This document shows positions 17,165-25,654 of a stretch of 64,000 nt of DNA, piece by piece; position 1 is the stretch's first letter, and each line of letters starts with the position of its first letter. The stretch comes from Opitutia bacterium (GTDB lineage: Bacteria; Verrucomicrobiota; Verrucomicrobiia; Opitutales; UBA953): NCBI GenBank assembly GCA_947453335.1, contig CANGFP010000003.1:224704-288703 (forward strand), written 5' to 3'. The notes beneath the pieces were generated by a model. That model searched no databases, was not told the origin of the DNA, and saw only the letters and a list, made by a program, of their open reading frames with translations. The position numbers and the translations under genes were made by a program.

Positions 17165-18457
17165 ATGCTTGAAGTCGCACGCATCGTCGGTGGCCGCGCG
17201 CTCCGCGGCACCGTCCAGGCCGCCGGCGCCAAGAACGCCGCGCTGCCCCTGCTCGCCGCGTCGCTCCTGACGTCCGAGGAGGTGACGCTCCGCAACGTGC
17301 CCGACCTGAGCGACGTGCGCTTCATGGCGGAGATCCTCCGCCACCAAGGCGCGTCGGTCGCCAACCCGAAGCCGGGGACATGGGTCATCCGCGCGGAGTC
17401 GATCGTCCACCGCACGCCCTACGACCTCGTCCGCAAGATGCGCGCGTCGGTCTGCCTGCTCGGCGCGCTCGTCGGCCGCCTCCACCAGGCGGAGATGGCG
17501 ATCCCCGGCGGCTGCGTGATCGGCCCGCGCCCGATCGACCTCCACCTCAAGGGCCTCGAGGCCTTGGGCTGCGCGGTGTCCGTCGAAGGCGGCGTGGTCT
17601 CCGTCGACGCCCGCCGCGCGCGCGGCGGGTCCGTCTTCATGGGCGGCCCGATGGGCAGCACCGTGCTCGGCACCGCCAACCTCGTGATGGCCGCGACGCT
17701 CACGCCCGGCGAGACGCGCATCGAATGCGCCGCGCGCGAACCCGAAGTCGTCGACCTCTGCGCGCTCCTCCTCAGGATGGGCGCGGATATCCGCGGCCAC
17801 GGCACGGAGACCATCACGGTCCGCGGCGTCGCCAGCCTGCGCGGGGCCGACCACGCGGTCATCCCCGACCGCATCGAAGCCGGCACCTACCTCGTCGCCG
17901 GCGCGATCACCGGCGGCGACGTCACGGTGGCCGGCGCCGAAGCCGACCACCTCGGCGCGTTCCTCGACAAGCTCCGCGAAGCCGGCGTCGGCGTCGAGAC
18001 GGGCCCCGGTTTCGTCCGCGCCTACGGCCGCCCGTCGCGCGCCGTCGACCTCGTCACGGAGCCCTACCCGGGTTTCCCCACCGACCTCCAGGCGCAGTTC
18101 CTCGCCCTGCAGCTGTTCGTCGACGGCAAGAGCCACATCACCGAGAAGGTCTATCCGGCCCGGTTCATGCACGCCGCCGAACTGCAGCGCATGGGCGCGG
18201 ACATCGCGATGGACGGAGCCACGGCCGTCGTCGTCGGCGGCAAGCCCCTCTCGGGCGCGCCCGTGATGGCGTCCGACCTCCGCGCCTCCGCCGCGCTCAT
18301 CCTCGCCGCCTTGGCCGCGAAGGGCGAGACCTGGGTCCAACGCCTCTACCACCTCGACCGCGGCTACGAACGATTCGAGGAACGCCTGCGCGCTCTCGGC
18401 GCCGAGATCGAACGCCTCCCCGCCTCCGCGATGCCGAAGGGCTTCGCCGAGGACTGA
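17165..18457 (+). CDS. murA: UDP-N-acetylglucosamine 1-carboxyvinyltransferase
   Basis: First committed step of peptidoglycan synthesis: transfers enolpyruvate from PEP to UDP-GlcNAc in the cytoplasm. 430 residues. K23 in GAKNAALP and the catalytic C117 in PGGCVIGPRPIDLH are present; cysteine rather than aspartate at this place predicts fosfomycin sensitivity of the enzyme. The ATG at 17165 gives the normal N-terminus (VARIVGGRALRGTV). It lies directly behind an intrinsic terminator and is followed by ruvB after 38 bases. Confidence 0.96.
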   Translation: MLEVARIVGGRALRGTVQAAGAKNAALPLLAASLLTSEEVTLRNVPDLSDVRFMAEILRHQGASVANPKPGTWVIRAESIVHRTPYDLVRKMRASVCLLGALVGRLHQAEMAIPGGCVIGPRPIDLHLKGLEALGCAVSVEGGVVSVDARRARGGSVFMGGPMGSTVLGTANLVMAATLTPGETRIECAAREPEVVDLCALLLRMGADIRGHGTETITVRGVASLRGADHAVIPDRIEAGTYLVAGAITGGDVTVAGAEADHLGAFLDKLREAGVGVETGPGFVRAYGRPSRAVDLVTEPYPGFPTDLQAQFLALQLFVDGKSHITEKVYPARFMHAAELQRMGADIAMDGATAVVVGGKPLSGAPVMASDLRASAALILAALAAKGETWVQRLYHLDRGYERFEERLRALGAEIERLPASAMPKGFAED

Positions 18458-18495
18458 GGGTTGCCAACGACCAACCCCTCCGACACTTTCCCGAC

Positions 18496-19542
18496 ATGGC
18501 CCGAGCCAAGGACGATCCGGAACCGAAGAAGCCGCTGGCCGGCAAGGCCGCGCTGGGCGCGCCCGACCGCCCGCTCGACCAGGCGCTCCGTCCGCCGTCC
18601 CTCGCCGATTTCGTGGGCCAGCCCCGCACCGTCGAACGCCTGCGAGTGATGGTCGGCGCCGCGCGCCGCGAAGGCCGCACGCTCGACCACATCCTGCTCC
18701 ACGGCCCGCCCGGCCTGGGTAAGACGACGCTCGCGATGATCCTCGCCGAGGAGATGGGCAAACCCATCCGCGTCACCTCCGGCCCCGTCGTCGAGAAGGC
18801 GTCCGACCTCGCCGGCCTCCTCACGAGCCTGCAGGAAGGCGAACTGCTCTTCATCGACGAGATCCACCGCATCCCGAAGACCGTCGAGGAGTTCCTGTAC
18901 TCGGCGATGGAGGACTTCCGCATAGACATCATGATCGACCAGGGGCCGAACGCCCGCTCGGTCCGCCTCGACCTGCCTAAGTTCACGCTCATCGGCGCCA
19001 CGACGCGCACCGGCTTGCTCACCGCGCCGCTGCGCAGCCGCTTCACGCTCCAGACCCGGCTCGACTACTACACGCGCGAACAGCTGCTCACGATCGTGGC
19101 GCGCAACGCCAGGCTGCTGCACCTCGACCTCGACCAAGGCGGCGCCGAGGAAGTCGCCCGCCGCGCCCGCGGCACCCCGCGCATCGTCAACAACCTGCTG
19201 CGCTTCACGCGCGACTACGCGCTCGAGCGCGCCGCCGGCAAGGCCGACGCCGCCGTCACGGCCGCGGCCCTCGAACTGCTGGAGATCGACCGGCACGGAC
19301 TCGACGACATGGACCACCGCTTCCTCCGCGCCTTGGCGGAAAAGCACCAAGGCGGCCCCGTCGGCCTCAACAGCATCGGCGCCTCCATCGGGGAGGACGC
19401 GCACACGCTCGAGGAGGTCCACGAACCGTTCCTCGTGCAGGAAGGCTACGTCGCCCGGACGCCCCAGGGCCGCGTGCTCACGGACAAGGGCTGGCTCGCC
19501 GTCGGGTTGCCCCCTCCCGTCCGGGACGCCGGCGCACTCTGA
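18496..19542 (+). CDS. ruvB: Holliday junction branch-migration helicase RuvB
   Basis: AAA+ motor that, with RuvA, drives branch migration of Holliday junctions. 348 residues from the ATG at 18496. Walker A is GPPGLGKTT (from 70), Walker B is DEIH (121-124), and sensor and arginine-finger segments are GATTRTG and APLRSRF. The C-terminal winged helix has GLNSIGASIGED and EPFLVQEGYVARTPQGR. ruvA and ruvC are not adjacent. Upstream is murA, downstream proB; all are on one strand with short gaps, so read-through is possible. Confidence 0.97.
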   Translation: MARAKDDPEPKKPLAGKAALGAPDRPLDQALRPPSLADFVGQPRTVERLRVMVGAARREGRTLDHILLHGPPGLGKTTLAMILAEEMGKPIRVTSGPVVEKASDLAGLLTSLQEGELLFIDEIHRIPKTVEEFLYSAMEDFRIDIMIDQGPNARSVRLDLPKFTLIGATTRTGLLTAPLRSRFTLQTRLDYYTREQLLTIVARNARLLHLDLDQGGAEEVARRARGTPRIVNNLLRFTRDYALERAAGKADAAVTAAALELLEIDRHGLDDMDHRFLRALAEKHQGGPVGLNSIGASIGEDAHTLEEVHEPFLVQEGYVARTPQGRVLTDKGWLAVGLPPPVRDAGAL

Positions 19543-19588
19543 CGCTGGACATCGGCGGATTCCGTCCGTTAGGTTCGTCCCCACTCCT

Positions 19589-20353
19589 ATGGCAAAACGT
19601 TGGGTCATCAAACTCGGTTCCGGCCTGCTCACCCGCAAGGACGGCAAGGTCGACCGCGCCCAGATCGGCCGCATCGCCGACCAGGTCGCCGGCCTCATGC
19701 GCAAAGGCATCGAGGTCGTCCTCGTCTCCTCCGGCGCCGTCGCCGCCGGCATGACCGCGATGAACCTCGAGAAGCGCCCCAAGGACGCCCGCGAGCTGCA
19801 GGCCTGCGCCACCGTCGGCCAGCCCGAGCTGATGTCCGTCTACGGCCGCCACTTCGCCCGCCACAAGCTGCTCGGCGCGCAGATGCTCCTGACGTACTGG
19901 GACCTCGACAGCCGCGTCTGCACGCGCAACGCCCGCGGCACGCTCGACCTCCTGCTGCAGCGGAAGCGCTTCGTGCCGATCATCAACGAGAACGACGCCA
20001 TCGCCGACGAGGAGATCCGCGTGGGCGACAACGACCGCCTCTCCGCGCACGTCGCCGCGCTCGTCGGCGCCGACCTGCTGGTCATCCTTTCCGGCGTCGA
20101 TGGGCTCATGACGAAGTCCGACGGTACCGGCGACCGCATCCCGAAGGTCGCGAAGATCGACGACGCCATCCGCGGGCTCGCGGGCGGCGCCGGCTCCGAA
20201 CGCAACGTCGGCGGCATGGTCACGAAGCTGCAGGCCGCGGAGATCGCGGCCGAAGGCGGCGTCGACACGGTCATCGCCCACGGCCGCAAGCCGAACGTGC
20301 TCCTCCAGCTCGCCGCCGGCAAGAAGCTCGGCACGCGCTTCTCCCTGCGATGA
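19589..20353 (+). CDS. proB: Glutamate 5-kinase, kinase domain only
   Basis: Phosphorylates glutamate to gamma-glutamyl phosphate, first step of proline synthesis. 254 residues contain the full amino-acid-kinase fold: VIKLGSGLLT at the N-terminus, VLVSSGAVAAGM, FVPIINENDAI and GGMVTKLQAAEIA. The C-terminal PUA domain of the 360-370-residue enzymes is absent, not frameshifted: the stop overlaps proA by four bases (ATGA). Proline feedback inhibition resides mainly in the kinase domain, so it may persist. Confidence 0.95.
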   Translation: MAKRWVIKLGSGLLTRKDGKVDRAQIGRIADQVAGLMRKGIEVVLVSSGAVAAGMTAMNLEKRPKDARELQACATVGQPELMSVYGRHFARHKLLGAQMLLTYWDLDSRVCTRNARGTLDLLLQRKRFVPIINENDAIADEEIRVGDNDRLSAHVAALVGADLLVILSGVDGLMTKSDGTGDRIPKVAKIDDAIRGLAGGAGSERNVGGMVTKLQAAEIAAEGGVDTVIAHGRKPNVLLQLAAGKKLGTRFSLR

Positions 20354-21609
20354 GCGACCTGCTGCAGCGCGTGACGGCCCTGGCCCGCGCGGCCAAGACG
20401 GCGGCGCGCGCCGTGGCCCTCGCCCCGACCGCCGTCCGCGACCAGGCCCTCCGCGCCGCGGCCCAGGCCCTCCGCGCCGCCGAACCGGCCATCCTCGCGG
20501 CCAACGCGCAGGACCTCGCCGCCGCCCAGGCCAAGGGCCTTTCCGCGGCGATGACCGACCGCCTCCGCCTCGACCATGGCCGCCTGGAAGCCATCGCGGT
20601 CGCCTGCGAGGACGTCGCCAAGCTGCCCGACCCCGTCGGCGAGGTCACCGAAGCCTGGGACCGCCCCAACGGCCTGAAGATCGTGCGCCGGCGCGTGCCG
20701 ATCGGCCTCGTGGCGATCATCTTCGAGTCCCGCCCCAACGTCACCGTCGACGCCGCCGCGCTCTGCCTGAAGTCCGGCAACGCCTGCGTGCTCCGCGGCG
20801 GCAGCGAGGCGCTGCAGACGAACCTCGCGCTCGCCCAGGCCTTCGCCGCCGGCCTAGCCACCGCCGGCCTTCCGACCGCGGCGGTCACGCTCCTGCCCTT
20901 CACCGACCGCGAAGCCGTGCCGGCGCTCGGCTCGCTGCGCGGCGTCGTGGACATCATCGTGCCGCGCGGCGGTCCGGGCCTGATCGAGGCCGTGGTCAAT
21001 TCCGCGAAGGTCCCCGTCATCAAGCACGACGCCGGCATCTGCCACGTGTACGTGCACGCCGCGGCCGACCTCGCGATGGCCGAGGCGATCGTCCTGAACG
21101 CAAAGTGCCAGCGCCCGAGCGCCTGCAACGCCGCCGAGACGCTGCTCGTCGACGCCGCGGTGGCCGATCGTTTCCTGCCGGCCCTCGGGCGCGCGATGGC
21201 CGCGCGCGGGACCGAGCTCCGCGGTTGCGCACGCAGCTGCGCGCTCATCCCGACCGCCCGCCCTGCGACCGACGAGGATTTCCGCACCGAACACCTCGCC
21301 CTGATCCTGAACGTCAAGGTCGTCGCGTCCCTCGCCGAGGCGGTCGCCCACATCGAGACCTACGGCTCGCACCATTCCGACGCCATCATCACGGCGGACG
21401 AGGCCGCGGCCCGCTCCTTCCTGGCCCAGGTCGACAGCGCCTGCGTCTACTGGAACGCCAGCACCCGTTTCACGGACGGGGGCGAATTCGGCTTCGGGGC
21501 CGAAGTGGGCATCAGCACCGACCGCCTCCACGCCCGCGGACCCATGGGAATCAGGGAATTGACCACCTGGAAGTTCGAAGTCGTGGGTAACGGCCAGATT
21601 CGCGGATAA
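20350..21609 (+). CDS. proA: Gamma-glutamyl phosphate reductase
   Basis: NADPH-dependent reduction of gamma-glutamyl phosphate to glutamate semialdehyde, second step of proline synthesis. 419 residues. The catalytic cysteine is C259 in QRPSACNAAETLLVD, preceded by PRGGPGLIEAVV. The ATG at 20350 overlaps the proB stop by four bases, the expected proBA coupling for a labile intermediate. An alternative longer frame upstream would read through proB out of frame and is rejected. Confidence 0.96.
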   Translation: MSDLLQRVTALARAAKTAARAVALAPTAVRDQALRAAAQALRAAEPAILAANAQDLAAAQAKGLSAAMTDRLRLDHGRLEAIAVACEDVAKLPDPVGEVTEAWDRPNGLKIVRRRVPIGLVAIIFESRPNVTVDAAALCLKSGNACVLRGGSEALQTNLALAQAFAAGLATAGLPTAAVTLLPFTDREAVPALGSLRGVVDIIVPRGGPGLIEAVVNSAKVPVIKHDAGICHVYVHAAADLAMAEAIVLNAKCQRPSACNAAETLLVDAAVADRFLPALGRAMAARGTELRGCARSCALIPTARPATDEDFRTEHLALILNVKVVASLAEAVAHIETYGSHHSDAIITADEAAARSFLAQVDSACVYWNASTRFTDGGEFGFGAEVGISTDRLHARGPMGIRELTTWKFEVVGNGQIRG

Positions 21610-21626
21610 TTGCCGAGGTTTTCCGT

Positions 21627-21655
21627 TTGACACCCGGGGGTGCAGGGGGCTTTGT
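21627..21655 (+). promoter_or_regulatory. Candidate promoter of tRNA-Asp
   Basis: A perfect TTGACA (21627-21632) is followed after 17 bases by CTTTGT, a weak -10. The predicted start, about 21662, coincides with the first base of the inverted repeat that flanks the tRNA. Confidence 0.45.
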
Positions 21656-21661
21656 TCACCT

Positions 21662-21763
21662 TCCTTTTGGCTGTCCGGGGTGGTAGCTCAGTTGGTTAGA
21701 GCGCCTGCCTGTCACGTAGGAGGTCGCGGGTTCGAGTCCCGTCCATCCCGCCAGCCAAAAGGA
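21662..21763 (+). repeat. Twelve-base inverted repeat flanking tRNA-Asp
   Basis: TCCTTTTGGCTG (21662-21673) and its exact complement CAGCCAAAAGGA (21752-21763) bracket the tRNA. The right arm begins inside the encoded CCA end (its first two bases are CA). In the precursor RNA they could close a 12-pair helix around the tRNA. Confidence 0.6.
21677..21753 (+). tRNA. tRNA-Asp (anticodon GTC)
   Basis: A 77-base cloverleaf. Acceptor arms are GGGGTGG and CCATCCC (one G-U pair), with discriminator G and encoded CCA. The D-arm is GCTC...GAGC. The anticodon stem CCTGC/GTAGG has loop CTGTCAC, giving GTC at 21711-21713. The T-arm holds TTCGAGT. It stands between proA and the carboxynorspermidine dehydrogenase gene. 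Confidence 0.97.
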
Positions 21764-21879
21764 GTCCCTTTCTTCGGTCGCCCTCCCGGGCGGCCCAGGG
21801 CTGTCGCGGTCCCGTCACCGGACTGTGCATCCTTTTTTCTTTCCCCACCCCTGCTTGTGGACAGAAATCAACCAACCCT

Positions 21880-23082
<1,203 letters not shown>

Positions 23083-23094
23083 GCGACCGCGACG

Positions 23095-23120
23095 AAGCCC
23101 GCCACCCGGCGGGCTTTTTG
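23095..23120 (+). terminator. Rho-independent terminator between the dehydrogenase and nspC
   Basis: The nine-base stem AAGCCCGCC/GGCGGGCTT (23095-23103 with 23108-23116) with loop ACCC is followed by TTTGTTTT. It starts 13 bases after the dehydrogenase stop and leaves only about 37 bases before the nspC start. Confidence 0.85.
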
Positions 23121-23156
23121 TTTTGCCCCGGGTCCACGCGCGTCCAGCGTGGTCGC

Positions 23157-24338
23157 GTGAACGAGTCCGACGCCCTCACCGCCGCCTTCCGCCCGGTGGA
23201 CCTCTCGCAGGTCCCGAGCCCCTGCCACGTCCTCCACCGCGGCCTGCTCGAGGACAACCTCCGCATCCTTCGCTCCGTGATGGACCGCTCGGGCGCCAAG
23301 GTGCTGCTCGCGCTCAAGGGTTTCGCGCAGTTCAGCGAGGCCAAGCTCGTGTCGAAGTACCTCGCGGGCACGACGGCCAGCGGGATCCACGAGGCCCTGC
23401 TCGGGCGCGAGGAGTTCGGCGGCGAGGTCCACGCGTATTCGCCAGCCTTCAAGGACGAGGAGTTCGCCCGCCTGCTGCTCGTGGCCGACCACGTGTCGTT
23501 CAACTCGCCTTCGCAGTGGAAGCGCCACAAGGCCGCGGCGCTCGCCGCCGGCCGCAAGGTCTCCTTCGGCCTGCGCGTCAACCCGGAGCACGCCGAGGTC
23601 GAGGTCGAACTCTACAATCCGTGCGCCCGCGGCTCCCGCCTGGGGACGCCGCGCTCCGAGATCAAGGATCCGTCCGACCTCGACGGGCTCGAGGGCCTCC
23701 ACTTCCACACGATGTGCCAGCAGGGCTCCGACGTGCTCGAACGCACGGTCGCGGCGTTCGAGGCGAAGTTCGGCGAGTTCATCCCGCGCATGAAGTGGGT
23801 CAACTTCGGCGGCGGCCACCACATCACCCGCCCGGGCTACGACCTCGACCGGCTCGTGCGGGTCATCACCGGCTTCCGCGCCCGCTGGGGCGAGCACATC
23901 CAGGTCTACCTCGAGCCCGGCGAAGCCATCGGCATCGGCACCGGCGTCCTCGTCGGCACCGTGCTCGACCTCGTCCACAACGGCGTCGACATCGCCATCC
24001 TCGACCTGTCCGCGACGTGCCACATGCCGGACACGCTGGAGATGCCCTACCGCGCCGACATCGTCGGCGGCGACCTGCCCGGCAAGCTCGCGCACACCTA
24101 CCGCCTCGGCAGCGCCACCTGCCTCGCTGGCGACGTGATCGGCGACTACTCCTTCGCGCAACCCCTCCAGGTCGGACAGCGTCTGGTCTTCCTGGACATG
24201 TCCCACTACACGTTCGTCAAGAACACGACCTTCAACGGGGTCCCCCTGCCGGCCATCGCGACCTTCGACCCGGCCACGGGGCAAACGCAGGTAATCCGCC
24301 GTTTTGGCTACGCGGACTACAAAAACCGCCTGTCTTAA
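23157..24338 (+). CDS. nspC: Carboxynorspermidine/carboxyspermidine decarboxylase
   Basis: PLP enzyme of the alanine-racemase-fold decarboxylase group that removes CO2 from carboxy(nor)spermidine to give the polyamine. 393 residues from a GTG at 23157; earlier in-frame codons would fall inside the terminator. The PLP lysine is in the early segment VLLALKGFAQF. GLRVNPEHAEVE, LHFHTMCQQG, YLEPGEAIG and the C-terminal substrate segment CLAGDVIGDYSF are present. Together with the preceding gene it forms the carboxyspermidine route, which needs no S-adenosylmethionine decarboxylase. Confidence 0.93.
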   Translation: MNESDALTAAFRPVDLSQVPSPCHVLHRGLLEDNLRILRSVMDRSGAKVLLALKGFAQFSEAKLVSKYLAGTTASGIHEALLGREEFGGEVHAYSPAFKDEEFARLLLVADHVSFNSPSQWKRHKAAALAAGRKVSFGLRVNPEHAEVEVELYNPCARGSRLGTPRSEIKDPSDLDGLEGLHFHTMCQQGSDVLERTVAAFEAKFGEFIPRMKWVNFGGGHHITRPGYDLDRLVRVITGFRARWGEHIQVYLEPGEAIGIGTGVLVGTVLDLVHNGVDIAILDLSATCHMPDTLEMPYRADIVGGDLPGKLAHTYRLGSATCLAGDVIGDYSFAQPLQVGQRLVFLDMSHYTFVKNTTFNGVPLPAIATFDPATGQTQVIRRFGYADYKNRLS

Positions 24339-24419
24339 GGCCTCCCGGCGGCCGACGCGGTCGCCTAGGTTCTTGACCAGACGGGGTTTTACGGCAATTC
24401 CTGTAGGCAACAGCATCAC

Positions 24420-25022
24420 ATGAAGCCCACCACCATCATCCTCAGCCTGGTCTCCGCTGCCCTCGCCGGCGTCGCCATCGTCTGCGTCTCCAGCGAGAAC
24501 CAGGCCACCGAGACCCTCGCCAAGGTGCAGGAAGACTCCCGCGAACAGGTCCGCGCCGCCCTCGCCAAGCAGACCGCCTCCGAACGCAAGGCCGCCGAAG
24601 CCGAAGTGAAGGCCAAGAACGCCGAGAAGGCCGCCGAAGCCGCCACCGCCAAGGTCACCGCCGCCAACGACGCGCACAAGAAGACCGACGAGGATTTCGC
24701 CACGGCCAAGACCGACCTCGCCAAGAACTCCACGAAGATCGCCGAGCTCGAGAAGGCCCGCTCCGAGTCCGCCGCCCGCGTCAACGAGCTCACCGCCGAG
24801 GTCGCCAAGCTCCGCGACGGCACCGAAGTCCGCGAAGCCAACGCCAAGTCCAAGAAGGCCGAAGCCGACCTGGAAGCCGCGTCCGCCGCCCTCCGCGAAG
24901 CCAACGCCAAGATGGCCGCGATCGAGAAGAACTCCGCGATCCTCACCGAGGAGAACAACCGCCTCAAGGCCCGCGCGCGCGAACTGGATTCGAGCTCGAA
25001 TCCCGACCACCGCCCTCTGTAA
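24420..25022 (+). CDS. Membrane-anchored coiled-coil protein, unknown function
   Basis: 200 residues. A hydrophobic N-terminal helix (about 5-24, IILSLVSAALAGVAIVCVSS) is followed by about 165 residues rich in Ala, Lys and Glu with heptad periodicity, a long coiled coil, and a short polar end. No enzymatic motif is seen. It is probably exported or anchored with the coil in the periplasm. The gene stands alone with its own terminator. A weak TTGACC (24373) lies about 45 bases upstream and may be part of its promoter. Confidence 0.75.
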   Translation: MKPTTIILSLVSAALAGVAIVCVSSENQATETLAKVQEDSREQVRAALAKQTASERKAAEAEVKAKNAEKAAEAATAKVTAANDAHKKTDEDFATAKTDLAKNSTKIAELEKARSESAARVNELTAEVAKLRDGTEVREANAKSKKAEADLEAASAALREANAKMAAIEKNSAILTEENNRLKARARELDSSSNPDHRPL

Positions 25023-25043
25023 GCCCACGCGGACTTGCTGAAC

Positions 25044-25070
25044 AAGGCCCGGCATCTCGCCGGGCCTTTT
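25044..25070 (+). terminator. Rho-independent terminator after the coiled-coil gene
   Basis: Ten-base stem AAGGCCCGGC/GCCGGGCCTT (25044-25053 with 25059-25068), loop ATCTC, then TTTTCG with the stem's last two T's included. It also lies just beyond the 3' end of vsr on the other strand. Confidence 0.8.
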
Positions 25071-25082
25071 CGTTGGCCGACC

Positions 25083-25529
25083 TCAACGGACGGCGAGGAC
25101 GCGGCGGAGCTTGCGACGCAACGCGGCCTGGGCCGGCGGACGCAGCTCGTGCTCCCAGAGCCTCAGCACCCGCCAACCGGCGGCCCGGAGGTCGCGCGTG
25201 TTGCGGCGGTCGCGGGCGCGGTTAAGCCGGAACTTCCGCGCCCAGAAGGCGCGGTTGTCCCGCGGCCGAGTGCCATGCCGCGGACAGCCATGCCAGAAGC
25301 ACCCGTCGACGAAGACCACCAGCCGCCGTGCCCTGAAGACGAAGTCAGGCCGGACCCGCCACGCCTCCCCGTCGCGACGGCGGCCCCGCAGCGTGGCCTG
25401 CCGCCGCCAGCCGACATGCCCCTCGACCCGGAAGATCCGCCGCAGGGCCTCCTCGGTGGTGGCGTTGCCGCGCCCCCGCACCTTCGCCATCAGGGCGCTG
25501 CGGGCGGCTTTGGTGAGGCGGTCGGCCAT
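25083..25529 (-). CDS. vsr: Very-short-patch mismatch endonuclease (Vsr-like)
   Basis: Nicks DNA 5' of T:G mismatches produced by deamination of 5-methylcytosine. 148 residues. The family core is plain: RPDFVF with catalytic D62, VDGCFWHGCPRH (75-85) with zinc and catalytic histidine/cysteine residues, the spaced FW..K...N..RD segment, and GWRVLRLWEHEL. In other genomes vsr accompanies a Dcm-type cytosine methyltransferase; none is within this window, so it is an orphan here. An inverted repeat sits one base before its ATG. Arginine content is very high. Confidence 0.9.
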   Translation of the reverse strand: MADRLTKAARSALMAKVRGRGNATTEEALRRIFRVEGHVGWRRQATLRGRRRDGEAWRVRPDFVFRARRLVVFVDGCFWHGCPRHGTRPRDNRAFWARKFRLNRARDRRNTRDLRAAGWRVLRLWEHELRPPAQAALRRKLRRVLAVR

Positions 25530-25530
25530 G

Positions 25531-25547
25531 TCCTATCATCGATAGGA
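25531..25547 (-). promoter_or_regulatory. Inverted repeat abutting the vsr start codon
   Basis: TCCTATC (25531-25537) and GATAGGA (25541-25547) form a perfect seven-base inverted repeat with a three-base centre, ending one base before the vsr ATG. As RNA it would hide the only AGGA near the start; as DNA it could be an operator. Confidence 0.4.
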
Positions 25548-25549
25548 AA

Positions 25550-25579
25550 ACGGGCCGGGCACGCAAGCGCCCGGCCCGT
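25550..25579 (-). terminator. Second terminator downstream of the porin
   Basis: An 11-base stem ACGGGCCGGGC/GCCCGGCCCGT (25550-25560 with 25569-25579) is followed on the minus strand by TTTCCTATC. It backs up the terminator at 25605 and insulates vsr from porin transcription. Confidence 0.65.
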
Positions 25580-25604
25580 CCCTTGGCGGACTCCACCAAA
25601 GAAA

Positions 25605-25628
25605 GAGGGCCGACTTCCGTCGGCCCTC
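25605..25628 (-). terminator. Rho-independent terminator after the porin
   Basis: A ten-base stem (25605-25614 with 25619-25628) with a four-base loop is followed on the minus strand by TTTCTTTGG. It lies 27 bases past the porin stop. Confidence 0.8.
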
Positions 25629-25654
25629 GAGCTATGAAACCTAAATCCGAGGAT

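Noticed and set aside
13080-17180. Very long minus-strand open frame of 1366 codons ending with rodA
   Set aside because: Only the last 444 codons look like a protein (RodA). The rest lies antisense to RNase Y and the RGG-rich gene and is an effect of high GC.
19589-20353. Truncated or frameshifted proB
   Set aside because: The kinase domain is complete and the stop overlaps proA by ATGA, so the missing PUA domain is a natural short form.
21677-21763. tRNA-Asp as an integration site of a mobile element
   Set aside because: No integrase and no direct repeat of the tRNA 3' end was found nearby; the flanking repeat is inverted, not direct.
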